Counted from the first letter of the stretch, positions 7,270 through 15,139 are shown. The stretch is DNA of 29,673 nucleotides from CAYJAY01 sp964370715 (GCA_964370715.1 CAYJKJ010000025.1:1-29673), one strand, 5' to 3'. Notes: generated by a model from the letters alone, not told the origin. Made by a program: numbers and translations.

Positions 7270-8859
7270 TTGCAAAAAGCATTATATCGAAGTTTTCGAC
7301 CAAAAAAGTTTTGCGAGGTTGTTGGGCAAGATGCGGTTGTGACTGCGCTTTTAAATCAAGTTGATGCTAAAAGAACAGGACACGCTTATATTTTCTCCGG
7401 AACAAGAGGAACGGGAAAAACAACCCTTGCAAAAATCCTAGCTAAAGCAGTTAACTGCGAGAACACGACGGGTGGAGAACCTTGCGGAGTTTGCGATATA
7501 TGCGTTGGTATAGATAACGGTTCTATTCTCGATGTTTCCGAGATAGATGCCGCCTCAAACACCGGGGTCGACAGTATAAGGGAGCTTAAAGAAGAAACCG
7601 CATATATACCAACCGTTGCAAAATTTCGAGTTTATATTATCGACGAAACGCATATGCTTTCTTCAAGTGCATTTGCTGCGCTTCTTAAAATAATCGAAGA
7701 ACCCCCTTCCCACGTTATGTTTATATTCGCAACAACCGATATCCATAAAGTTCCGGCAACCATTCTTTCGCGTTGTCAACGATATGATCTTAAAAGGATC
7801 TCGATTGACGTTATAACGGAACAGCTTAACATGGTAGCACAAAACGCCGGGATAACGCTTGACAGCGAAGCGGCGGCGCTCATAGCAAGGCTTGCAGATG
7901 GTGCGCTTCGAGATGCTCTTTCGATTTTAGACACGGCGGCGGCGGTTAACAAAACCGTAATGCTTTCGGATGTTGAACGCCTAGCCGGAGTTGCCGACAA
8001 ACGATATCTTTTTGAAATAAGCGATATAATTAAATCACATGATGCTAAGCAACTTATGGAGAAGGTAGACGAAATATACCAAAATTCTATCGAACCGCTA
8101 AGGCTTTGTTTTGAACTTATTAAACATTATCGAAACATTCTTTCCGCAAAACTTTCGGGAACCAACCTTATTGTTGAATATTCAAAACAAGAACAACAAC
8201 AATATCTAGAACAAGCAAAAAGTTTTTCAAACAACGAACTTTTCGAAATTCTTTCGGGGCTTGAAACATTGGCAAATTCCCTTTCTTTTGCGATGGATAA
8301 ACGGTTAACTCTAGAGCTTTCGCTTTTGATGTTGTGTCAAGATAAATCAGAATTAAAGCATATTCAAGCTTGCGAACCAACTGTTCAAGATGTTAAACCA
8401 ATAGCCAAAACAGTTTCAACCACACCCGAAATATCAAAGCCATCTCCTGTTCCAAAAGAGAACCCGCCCCCTGCCCCAGTAGCTCCAACGCCCGAAACGG
8501 TTGTTAAAAATGTTTCTACTAAAACTACCGGAAAGCTTGATGGTTGGGATAACGTTGTGTTGAAAATGAGAACCGCCTCCCCTATTCTTTGGGGCTTTAT
8601 GGTTGGAAGCGAGGCATATCAAACCGAAACGCATATTTTAATAGATGCCGGCGAGATGTTCATGAAATATATGAGGGACACAAAAGGATCTGCCGAGCTG
8701 TTGAAAAACGCAATATTTGAGGTAACCGGCATTAGAAAACCAATTGGGCCATACACGAAACCTCAAGAAACAAAGATAAGCCAAACCGATGAACTCGAAA
8801 ATTTCATCAATCAACTAGAACAAACTGACGTTAAATTAAATATTATTGAAAAGGAATAA
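7270..8859 (+). CDS. dnaX: DNA polymerase III subunits gamma/tau
   Basis: A 529-residue clamp-loader ATPase of the replisome that loads the beta clamp with delta and delta'. Seen: RFRP-type N-terminus (LYRSFRPKKF), Walker A GTRGTGKTT (44-52), zinc module Cys63/72/75/78, Walker B VYIIDE (121-126), sensor 1/arginine finger SRC (167-169) and sensor 2 GALRDALSILD. A Pro-rich linker (about 390-420) leads to a tau-like C-terminal region. The start is TTG 7270: AAGGAG (7258-7263) lies six bases before it, and upstream codons in the same frame run through the hairpin element. No obvious slippery heptamer was seen at the position used in E. coli, so separate gamma production is not supported. It heads dnaX–ybaB–recR. 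Confidence 0.97.
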   Translation: MQKALYRSFRPKKFCEVVGQDAVVTALLNQVDAKRTGHAYIFSGTRGTGKTTLAKILAKAVNCENTTGGEPCGVCDICVGIDNGSILDVSEIDAASNTGVDSIRELKEETAYIPTVAKFRVYIIDETHMLSSSAFAALLKIIEEPPSHVMFIFATTDIHKVPATILSRCQRYDLKRISIDVITEQLNMVAQNAGITLDSEAAALIARLADGALRDALSILDTAAAVNKTVMLSDVERLAGVADKRYLFEISDIIKSHDAKQLMEKVDEIYQNSIEPLRLCFELIKHYRNILSAKLSGTNLIVEYSKQEQQQYLEQAKSFSNNELFEILSGLETLANSLSFAMDKRLTLELSLLMLCQDKSELKHIQACEPTVQDVKPIAKTVSTTPEISKPSPVPKENPPPAPVAPTPETVVKNVSTKTTGKLDGWDNVVLKMRTASPILWGFMVGSEAYQTETHILIDAGEMFMKYMRDTKGSAELLKNAIFEVTGIRKPIGPYTKPQETKISQTDELENFINQLEQTDVKLNIIEKE

Positions 8860-8864
8860 TTATT

Positions 8865-9206
8865 ATGAAAGCAAGACTACCGGCAGAATATACCTCAAAA
8901 GGCGCAAACAATATGCTAAAACAAGCTCAACAGATGCAAACCAACATGGCTGAAATCCAAGAGCAACTTAAAAACAGAGAATACGAAGGAACAGCCGGCG
9001 GTTCGATGGTTAAAGCCAAAGTCAACGGCGACTATGAAGTTTTGGCTATCGACATTAAACCCGAAGTTATCAACCCCGACGATGCCGAGATGCTTTGCGA
9101 TCTCGTTGCGGCGGCGGTTAATTCCGCAATATCAATGGCTAAAGACGACAGCGAAAAAGAGATGTCTGCTATAACCGGCGGATTAAATCTTGGCGGTATG
9201 TTTTAA
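8865..9206 (+). CDS. ybaB: YbaB/EbfC family nucleoid-associated protein
   Basis: A 113-residue protein with the family features: a Gln/Met-rich N-terminal helix (MLKQAQQMQTNMAEIQEQL), the central strand GGSMVKAKVNGDYEVLAIDI, and a C-terminal helix ending in GGLNLGGMF. It binds DNA as a dimer and is regularly coded between dnaX and recR. Start ATG 8865 is five bases after dnaX, with AAGGAA as ribosome site. The first 16 residues before the usual helix are slightly longer than in many homologues. Confidence 0.95.
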   Translation: MKARLPAEYTSKGANNMLKQAQQMQTNMAEIQEQLKNREYEGTAGGSMVKAKVNGDYEVLAIDIKPEVINPDDAEMLCDLVAAAVNSAISMAKDDSEKEMSAITGGLNLGGMF

Positions 9207-9208
9207 TT

Positions 9209-9808
9209 ATGGATAGTTCAATCCCTATTCTCGAACGGCTTGTCGATAAATTCGCGGCGCTTCCCGGAATCGGAAGAAAGTCTGCTTCAAGGCTTGCATA
9301 CCATGTTATCTCGATGCCAAAAGAGGATGCCGAAGAATTTTCAAATATCATAAAATCGGCACACCAATCTATCAAACAATGCCCAACCTGTCGCAATTTG
9401 ACCGACGGCGAAAGTTGCAATATTTGTTTGAACAAAACAAGAGATGGAACGATTATCTGTGTTGTCGAAAGTCCTCGAGATGTTACGGCTCTTGAGAAAA
9501 CGCATGAATATAAGGGAATATATCATGTTCTTCATGGGCTTATCTCCCCTCTTGACGGAATTGGACCCGAGCAACTTTATATCAAAGAACTTGTTAAGCG
9601 GTCGGCTGCCGATGAGGTTAAAGAAGTTATAATGGCGACAAATCCAACCGTCGAAGGCGAAAGTACCGCTATTTATATATCAAAGCTTATTAAACCGCTT
9701 GGTGTTAAGGTCACTCGCCTTGCGTATGGTATGCCGGTTGGCGGAAACCTTGAATATGCTGATGACGTAACGTTATATCGAGCGCTCGAAGGTCGAAACG
9801 AAATATAG
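9209..9808 (+). CDS. recR: Recombination mediator protein RecR
   Basis: A 199-residue protein, the usual RecR length. It works with RecO and RecF in loading RecA at gaps. Seen: helix-hairpin-helix LPGIGRKSASRLA (18-30), zinc finger Cys58/61/70/73 and the Toprim domain beginning TIICVVES (81-88), followed by GLISPLDGIGPEQL. It starts two bases after the ybaB stop, and no strong independent ribosome site is seen, so translation is probably coupled. Confidence 0.97.
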   Translation: MDSSIPILERLVDKFAALPGIGRKSASRLAYHVISMPKEDAEEFSNIIKSAHQSIKQCPTCRNLTDGESCNICLNKTRDGTIICVVESPRDVTALEKTHEYKGIYHVLHGLISPLDGIGPEQLYIKELVKRSAADEVKEVIMATNPTVEGESTAIYISKLIKPLGVKVTRLAYGMPVGGNLEYADDVTLYRALEGRNEI

Positions 9809-9838
9809 AAAATTTATAAATTAAAGGTGCTACTATAA

Positions 9839-10306
9839 ATGAAACAATCAGGAATTAAACAGGTTGCAGATAACAGAAAGGCTCGTCACGATTATTTTGT
9901 CGTTGAGGGGCTTGAAGCGGGGATCGAGCTTGTTGGCACCGAGGTAAAATCGATTAGACAGGGCGGAATAAGTTTAAAAGAAGCTTGGTGCGAGATAAGA
10001 AACGGCGAGATTTTTGTTAAACAGATGCATATTGCGCCGTATGAAAAAGGCAATATTTTTAATCGAGATCCATTAAGAGAACGAAAATTGCTGCTTCATA
10101 AAAAAGAAATCATGCGGCTTTTTGGGCTTGTTAAACAGCAAGGATTAACCCTTATTCCCCTATCGGTTTATTTTAAAAACTCTATGGTCAAAGTTAACAT
10201 TGGCGTTTGCAAAGGCAAAAAGAACTATGACAAACGACAGGTTGAAGCGGAAAAATCCGCAAAAAGAGAGATGGATAGAGCAATTAAAGCAGGTAGAAAC
10301 ACTTAA
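9839..10306 (+). CDS. smpB: SsrA-binding protein SmpB
   Basis: A 155-residue tmRNA partner for rescue of stalled ribosomes. Family motifs: NRKARHDYFVVE, GIELVGTEVKSIRQG and APYEKGNIFNRDPLRERKLLLHK, with a basic C-terminal tail (KREMDRAIKAGRNT) that enters the empty mRNA channel. Start ATG 9839 follows AAAGGTG. Its partner RNA begins 55 bases downstream, with its own promoter between. Confidence 0.97.
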   Translation: MKQSGIKQVADNRKARHDYFVVEGLEAGIELVGTEVKSIRQGGISLKEAWCEIRNGEIFVKQMHIAPYEKGNIFNRDPLRERKLLLHKKEIMRLFGLVKQQGLTLIPLSVYFKNSMVKVNIGVCKGKKNYDKRQVEAEKSAKREMDRAIKAGRNT

Positions 10307-10344
10307 AAAGCTAAAATGTTAATGATTTTTTAATAATTATATGT

Positions 10345-10350
10345 TATAAT
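10345..10350 (+). promoter_or_regulatory. Extended -10 promoter of tmRNA
   Basis: TATAAT at 10345-10350 is preceded by TG at 10342-10343 (TGTTATAAT). Transcription would start about 10357, a few bases before the RNase P-processed 5' end. No good -35 is seen at 17 bases. Confidence 0.6.
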
Positions 10351-10361
10351 ATATACATCGT

Positions 10362-10707
10362 GGGACCGTAAAGGTTTCGACGGGGGCATGGAATCATGTC
10401 TAGCGGGCAGTGTTGGGGACACACTTAAAACGCCTTAAAAGAAATAGCTAACAATAATAGATTAGCAGTAGCGGCTTAGTGCCGCTCGTCACGTCTTCCG
10501 AGTACTGCGTAGGTTGAAGTGGCGTAAAATTTAGCAGTGAACGTGAGCCTCCCAAAGCTTTGAGGGCAGCCATGATTTATGAAGCTACCGAACGCAACGC
10601 CCGGTTATCGGCATAGTGTTTCGGGAAATTTAATTGGTAACCTGCGCCCGGAGAAGGAAATGTGGAAACGCTTTCGGACAGGGGTTCAATTCCCCTCGGT
10701 TCCACCA
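10362..10707 (+). ncRNA. ssrA: Transfer-messenger RNA (tmRNA)
   Basis: The ends fold as the tRNA-like domain: GGGACCG (10362-10368) pairs with CGGTTCC, followed by encoded ACCA ending at 10707, and the T-arm has GGGGTTCAATTCCCC. The 5' domain has the typical GGTTTCGACGGGG. The tag reading frame is read as GCT (10447) to the TAG stop at 10477-10479, coding ANNNRLAVAA (preceded in the product by the alanine carried by tmRNA). The resume codon is inferred from position and from the final Ala-Ala, which the ClpXP-type proteases recognise. It is about 346 bases, a normal size. Confidence 0.96.
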
Positions 10708-10734
10708 AATTTTTTAACACCCCACAAGGTTGAA

Positions 10735-11385
10735 ATGGATATTTATAGTAATATTGCAAAAATAGCAAAGCACTGCGGTGCCTCACGTGTCACTTTGTTC
10801 GGTTCTCGAGCTAGGGGTGATTGTCGCACTAATAGCGATATTGATATTGCTGTGTATGGGATGCCACAAAAGACACAGGGGCAGTTTTGGAGTGACATTG
10901 ATGAGCTTAATACCTTGCTGAAAATTGATATTGTGCATATTACAACCGGTACAGATGCTACGTTGGTTGAAAACATCAACAGAGACGGAGTTATTCTTAT
11001 GGACAAATTTAGTGATAAATTATCTAAACTGAAAAATGCTCTTGACAGACTAAATGAAAGCGTTGTCGAGTATTCTCAAACTAAATCACTTTCTGTTCGA
11101 GATGGGGCAATACAGCGATTCGAGTTTTGCACAGAACTTGCATGGAAAACTTTGAGAGAAAAACTTTTGACTGAAGGTATTGTCGAAGTTAACTCCCCTA
11201 AATCTGTTATGCGTGAAGCTTATTCTATTGGCTTAATTACTGATGAAATCAAGTGGGTTGATTTAATTTCAGACCGAAATTTAACCTCTCATATTTACAG
11301 CGATGACACTGCAAATACAGTTTACAAAAATATCGAGAATGTTTACTGTAAACTATTTAGTGATTTGGTTGAGAAACTGTCGTAA
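10735..11385 (+). CDS. Fused MNT nucleotidyltransferase and HEPN (HI0074-like) protein, possible toxin–antitoxin module in one chain
   Basis: A 216-residue protein with two domains that are usually separate adjacent genes. Residues 1-90 are a minimal nucleotidyltransferase: GSRARGD (23-29) and the metal-binding pair D35/D37 in SDIDIAV. Residues about 95-216 are the HI0074-type HEPN helical domain (QRFEFCTELAWKTLREKL), with R181-X4-H186-X-Y188 in RNLTSHIY. In two-gene HEPN–MNT systems this motif is the RNase site, and the tyrosine is the residue AMPylated by the MNT partner. The start is ATG 10735 (weak AAGG before it); the longer frame runs back into tmRNA and is not credible. It lies 27 bases behind ssrA, with no own promoter seen. 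Function as a toxin–antitoxin system is inference. Confidence 0.85.
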   Translation: MDIYSNIAKIAKHCGASRVTLFGSRARGDCRTNSDIDIAVYGMPQKTQGQFWSDIDELNTLLKIDIVHITTGTDATLVENINRDGVILMDKFSDKLSKLKNALDRLNESVVEYSQTKSLSVRDGAIQRFEFCTELAWKTLREKLLTEGIVEVNSPKSVMREAYSIGLITDEIKWVDLISDRNLTSHIYSDDTANTVYKNIENVYCKLFSDLVEKLS

Positions 11386-11387
11386 TT

Positions 11388-11404
11388 CTTGTGCATTGCA
11401 CAGG
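11388..11404 (+). other. Short hairpin after the MNT–HEPN stop
   Basis: CTTGTGC/GCACAGG, a 7-bp stem with an ATT loop and one G·U pair, begins just after the stop codon. No T-run follows, so it is more likely an mRNA end structure than a terminator. Confidence 0.4.
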
Positions 11405-11436
11405 ATTCCAAATAAGTCACATATACAATAGCAGAT

Positions 11437-11478
11437 AATCCGAACTTTTGCCCGATTGGGGAAGAGTTCGGATTTTTA
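11437..11478 (+). terminator. Rho-independent terminator
   Basis: AATCCGAACT (11437-11446) pairs with AGTTCGGATT (11465-11474), with an inner CCC/GGG hairpin and a following T-run. It would end transcripts of ssrA and the MNT–HEPN gene. Confidence 0.8.
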
Positions 11479-11506
11479 TCGTATGGACTTCCAAATAGGT
11501 TGACCT

Positions 11507-11549
11507 GCTGATGTTTTGGGTGCAAAACCTGTAAACATCAGCTTTTTTT
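11507..11549 (+). terminator. Second rho-independent terminator
   Basis: GCTGATGTTT (11507-11516) pairs perfectly with AAACATCAGC (11533-11542), followed by seven T. It backs up the terminator at 11437. The next 140 bases (11550-11691) are AT-rich, with nothing recognisable. Confidence 0.85.
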
Positions 11550-11691
11550 GAACCGTTGTAAAAAACAAACATTTTTTTGCAATACCTATTATTCACCTTA
11601 CGTTCAAGTTTGAATAGTTGTTAAAATTTAAATTATTGTTTTAAAAAAGGAAAAAATCTATTTTTTTTAACTATATATTCATTTTTTTATC

Positions 11692-11720
11692 TTGCTTTTT
11701 TCGATAAAATTTGTTATAGT
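11692..11720 (+). promoter_or_regulatory. Promoter of the c-di-GMP protein gene
   Basis: TTGCTT (11692-11697) and TATAGT (11715-11720) are 17 bases apart, with TG at 11712-11713 (TGTTATAGT). Right behind it, 11722-11769 can fold: TTGCGA/TCGCAA with a TAT loop, stacked on GTATTG/CAATAC and TATCTT/AAGATA. Confidence 0.6.
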
Positions 11721-11838
11721 TTATCTTGTATTGTTGCGATATTCGCAAGTAATCAATACCAAAAAGATAGCTAATATCAATTAATATAAAATCATTTTTA
11801 AATTTATATTGATACTTAAGACAGTTCGGAGGGCTTAT

Positions 11839-14472
11839 TTGAAACTAGTTAATTTAATTATAAAACATAGGGCAACTATAGTGGTTTTTTTAGCTATAAC
11901 TGCTATGGGTTTCTTGCTGATTAGAGTAAGCACGGTTACAGACCAAGCGATAATCGATTCTACTTTTGATGAGATGGAACAAATCGGTGTTCAATATGAA
12001 ATTCTTTTAACCTCTACCCTTGAAAACGCAAAGGAAGATCTTTCCCTTTTAGCTGATGCTATCGTCAAAAACGATGTTGCAAGCGAGAATATAATCGAAT
12101 ATTTTAATACCCAATCTCAGATTGGAGAGTTTGACAAGCTCTATTATATTGACCTTGACGGAAACGGTGTTTCGGTTAAAAATGAATATTATGATTTTTC
12201 GGAAGATCCATCGTTTAAACACGCTCTTGAAAACGACTTTTATATTGACAACCCTCATATTTCTGCGGATGCTTCCGACGTTGCTTTTGATCTTGCTATT
12301 CCTGTGTTAAAAGACAATCAACCGATTGCTGTGCTATTTTGTGAAGTTTCGGTGGTTGGTTTTTTTGAAATAATTAATCAAAACAAATACTACGAAGGTG
12401 ATATTTTCTTTGTTGATAGTAATATGAAAATGATATTTTCAACAAGTGTTAACCACGTTGACTTAGATTTAATTCCGGAACAAGATGTCATCGAGATGGG
12501 GATCGAGAATGTCTACAACGCTCAAAAGGATATCCAAAACAAACGAAACGGCGGGTTCTACTACGATTATTTTGGCACACCAAAAGTTATGGTCTACTAC
12601 CCTATCGATCTTACCAATATTGCACTGGCGATGAATGTACACGTTGAATCGTTAAGCAGCGAGATTATAAATGCGGCAAAATATTTCGATATGATAGGTA
12701 TGATAGTCTATTGGTCGATTATCTTTCTTGTGATCTATATATCTATCATGCAGTATCGTTCCAAAAAGAAGATGATTAAAGTTGCGTATTATGATCCATT
12801 AACCAATCTTCCAAACTTAGCAAAACTCGAATTGGATATTGTTTCTGTTTTGAAAAACAACAAGAAACATCGCTACACACTTTTAGTTATCGATATTGAA
12901 AACTTTAAAGCTATCAACGAAATGTTTGGGCATGATATGGGAAATCGTGTTTTGAAAACGGTTAAGTTGCTATCCGAAAGTTTTAATGAGCCAAGCTTGA
13001 TTACTGCTAGAATTGGTAGCGATAAATTTGCATTGTTTGCCGGAAACTCTTTTTTTGATGATCTAAGCTTTTTGCCGGGGGCTGTTACTGAACTTTATGA
13101 TAGATATATTCCGGAACTTGCTGATTATGGCGGAACCTTCAAAATAGGTCGATACCATATTGAACTTGGCGAAACTAATTTCGATGATATCATGGCTAAA
13201 GCAAACCTTGCTCATGTTAAAGCAAAGACATCAAAAGGCGAGATCTTTTGTGACTACGATGACACTTTGAAAAATCAGGTGAAAACAGAAGCTGACATTA
13301 CAAGCAAGATGAAAAGTGCGCTTGCTAATAATGAATTCCAAGTGTTTTTGCAACCTAAGTTTAGCACCAATGGAGAAATTATTGTTGGGGCGGAAGCGCT
13401 CATTCGTTGGATTGAACCCGATGGAAAGATGATATTCCCAAATGATTTTATCCCGTTGTTTGAACGAAATGGATTTATTATTGAACTGGATAAATATGTT
13501 TTAGAAAACGTTTGTATGACAATTAGGCGTTGGATAGATATGGGCGTAGGGCCATTAGCTATATCGGTTAACTGTTCACGGCTAAATTTAGAAAACCCAT
13601 TCTTTGTTGATGGCATAGTTGCTATCGCCAATAAATATAACGTGCCTCATGAATGTATTGAAATTGAGTTGACAGAATCGACCACTATTGAAAGCGAACT
13701 TGTTATTGAGCAGTTGTTTGAAGCTTTGCATAGCTATGGCTTTAAAATCTCGATAGACGATTTTGGCGCCGGGCATTCCTCTCTTGGTATGCTTAAAAAC
13801 CTACAAGTAGACACCTTGAAGATGGATAGAAGTTTCTTTGTTGGAGGAAAAAATGTTAGACGTGACGATCTGTTGATCGACAGCATTGTCAAGATGTCTC
13901 ACAATCTTGGAATGTATGTTGTTGCGGAAGGAATCGAAACCGCTGATCAAATTAAGCTGCTTAAATCTATGAACTGCGATGCGGTGCAAGGTTATTTCTA
14001 CGACAAACCGATGCCAATCCCCTCTTTCGAACAAAAATACCATGCACAAATAATCGAAAGCACGTTGAACAATAAAAGCAGAACCGATGTAATTAAGCGA
14101 ATAAACGATATAAAATATGCTTGTTCCTTTGTTCCGGGCGGAATTGTTATCTCAAAGTTTGATGAAAACTTTACTATTGTTGAAGCAAACGACTATTTCT
14201 TTGAGATGATTGGATATACGAGAGCTGAAGTTAGCGATGTGTTTAATAACCAAGGAATCAGCATTATGACCCCTAAAAGCAAAGAGGAAATATTAAACTA
14301 CTTTAAAGATCGAATGCAGCTAGACACTAGCCAGCTAATGGAAAGTAGAAGCTACTTTATAACAAAATCAGGCGAAGTACGCTTATTTCGCTTAAAAGGC
14401 AAAGTCGCTATAAATGAAAACGGAGAAACCCGAGTTTATGTTTCGGTTATCGACCTTTCCGATTATTTATAG
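11839..14472 (+). CDS. Membrane sensor protein with degenerate GGDEF, intact EAL and C-terminal PAS domains (c-di-GMP phosphodiesterase)
   Basis: An 877-residue protein. Membrane segments near residues 9-31 and 282-302 enclose an extracytoplasmic CACHE-like sensor. The GGDEF domain (about 315-470) has IGSDKF in place of GGDEF (Asp at residue 395), so cyclase activity is unlikely. The EAL domain (about 485-740) keeps EAL (519-521), ELTES, the metal-binding pair DDFGAG (640-645), LKMDRSFF and VAEGIET, so it should hydrolyse c-di-GMP. A PAS domain fills about 765-877, an unusual C-terminal position. TTG 11839 is preferred over TTG 11809 because GGAGGG (11828-11833) lies five bases before it. It has its own promoter and is single. 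Targets of its signalling are unknown. Confidence 0.92.
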   Translation: MKLVNLIIKHRATIVVFLAITAMGFLLIRVSTVTDQAIIDSTFDEMEQIGVQYEILLTSTLENAKEDLSLLADAIVKNDVASENIIEYFNTQSQIGEFDKLYYIDLDGNGVSVKNEYYDFSEDPSFKHALENDFYIDNPHISADASDVAFDLAIPVLKDNQPIAVLFCEVSVVGFFEIINQNKYYEGDIFFVDSNMKMIFSTSVNHVDLDLIPEQDVIEMGIENVYNAQKDIQNKRNGGFYYDYFGTPKVMVYYPIDLTNIALAMNVHVESLSSEIINAAKYFDMIGMIVYWSIIFLVIYISIMQYRSKKKMIKVAYYDPLTNLPNLAKLELDIVSVLKNNKKHRYTLLVIDIENFKAINEMFGHDMGNRVLKTVKLLSESFNEPSLITARIGSDKFALFAGNSFFDDLSFLPGAVTELYDRYIPELADYGGTFKIGRYHIELGETNFDDIMAKANLAHVKAKTSKGEIFCDYDDTLKNQVKTEADITSKMKSALANNEFQVFLQPKFSTNGEIIVGAEALIRWIEPDGKMIFPNDFIPLFERNGFIIELDKYVLENVCMTIRRWIDMGVGPLAISVNCSRLNLENPFFVDGIVAIANKYNVPHECIEIELTESTTIESELVIEQLFEALHSYGFKISIDDFGAGHSSLGMLKNLQVDTLKMDRSFFVGGKNVRRDDLLIDSIVKMSHNLGMYVVAEGIETADQIKLLKSMNCDAVQGYFYDKPMPIPSFEQKYHAQIIESTLNNKSRTDVIKRINDIKYACSFVPGGIVISKFDENFTIVEANDYFFEMIGYTRAEVSDVFNNQGISIMTPKSKEEILNYFKDRMQLDTSQLMESRSYFITKSGEVRLFRLKGKVAINENGETRVYVSVIDLSDYL

Positions 14473-14549
14473 GCTTATAGATTTTGCATAAACGAAAAAC
14501 AGCGAAAAAAACGTCTTGCTCTCCCCTTTTATAACAAAACAAACTGTAC

Positions 14550-14586
14550 AACAGCTGGGACAAAAAGCCTCGGCTGTTTCTTTTGT
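14550..14586 (+). terminator. Rho-independent terminator of the c-di-GMP gene
   Basis: AACAGC (14550-14555) pairs with GCTGTT (14573-14578). The stem extends by four pairs, including G·U, and TTTCTTTTG follows. Confidence 0.65.
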
Positions 14587-14592
14587 TTGTAG

Positions 14593-14632
14593 TTAAATCC
14601 TGCTGAATAACAAGTTGTTCAGCAGGATTTAA
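14593..14632. repeat. Perfect 15-bp inverted repeat without T-run
   Basis: TTAAATCCTGCTGAA (14593-14607) and TTCAGCAGGATTTAA (14618-14632) pair without mismatch around a 10-base loop. Neither strand has a proper T-run after it, so termination is not obvious. It lies 45 bases before the promoter of the GntR operon. Confidence 0.75.
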
Positions 14633-14676
14633 TTAAATGCGAAACAAAGCCCAAGCCTTATTCTCTCGAAAAAAAC

Positions 14677-14705
14677 TTGACATTCAAAACTAAACATGAT
14701 ATTAT
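14677..14705 (+). promoter_or_regulatory. Consensus promoter of the GntR–ABC operon
   Basis: TTGACA (14677-14682) and TATTAT (14700-14705) are 17 bases apart. Transcription would start about 14712. Confidence 0.8.
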
Positions 14706-14711
14706 GCAATC

Positions 14712-14739
14712 ATAGTATACTACTCAACTAACATACTAT
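14712..14739 (+). promoter_or_regulatory. Candidate GntR operator
   Basis: ATAGTAT (14712-14718) and ATACTAT (14733-14739) are inverted repeats with centres 21 bases apart, at the expected transcription start. The adjacent gene codes a YtrA-type GntR regulator, so autorepression is likely. Confidence 0.55.
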
Positions 14740-14767
14740 ACCACAAATCAAAGAAAAGAGGTGTCGC

Positions 14768-15139
14768 ATGAAACTTAACTTCGACATCGACACGCCGGTC
14801 TATCTCCAGGTAGCTGACGAGCTGTCTAATGCGATAATAATCGGTGCGTTTTCCGAGGAAAGCCAGATTCCGTCGGTAGCGGAGCTTTCGCTTTCGCTCA
14901 ACATCAACCCTGCAACAGCGCTTAAAGGGGTTAATGTTCTAGTAGACGGCGGAATTGTCTACAAAAAACGAGGTCTCGGAATGTTTGTGTCTTTCGGCGC
15001 AAAACAAAAGCTATTAGAACAGCGAAAAAACAAGTTCTATTCAAGCTATATTGCCGGTGTGCTTGAAGAAGCAAAAAGGCTAGGTATCTCGAAACAGCAA
15101 CTGTCCGAAATGATTTTAAAAGGAGAAAACTATGAATGA
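14768..15139 (+). CDS. GntR family transcriptional regulator, YtrA-like
   Basis: A 123-residue protein. Residues 1-75 are a GntR winged helix (DTPVYLQVADELSNAIIIGAF, then QIPSVAELSLSLNINPATALKGVNVLVDGGIVYKKRGLGMFV in segments). The rest is a short helical tail used for dimer formation in the YtrA subfamily, with no effector domain of the FadR or HutC type. Such regulators usually repress the ABC transporter genes they are coded with. Start ATG 14768 follows GAGGTG. It overlaps the ATPase gene by eight bases. The inverted repeat at 14712-14739 is the likely target. Confidence 0.92.
   Translation: MKLNFDIDTPVYLQVADELSNAIIIGAFSEESQIPSVAELSLSLNINPATALKGVNVLVDGGIVYKKRGLGMFVSFGAKQKLLEQRKNKFYSSYIAGVLEEAKRLGISKQQLSEMILKGENYE

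Noticed and set aside
7270..8859. Programmed frameshift for DnaX gamma
   Set aside because: No A-AAA-AAG-type slippery site followed by a hairpin was seen near the end of the ATPase part; the A-run near 7300 is at the very start of the gene.
10690..11500. Integration-site duplication of the ssrA 3' end behind the MNT–HEPN gene
   Set aside because: I found no convincing copy of the tmRNA end downstream; the short TTCC similarities are too weak.
11722..11838. c-di-GMP riboswitch upstream of the EAL gene
   Set aside because: The conserved core sequences of the known classes are missing; only the simple nested stems are present.
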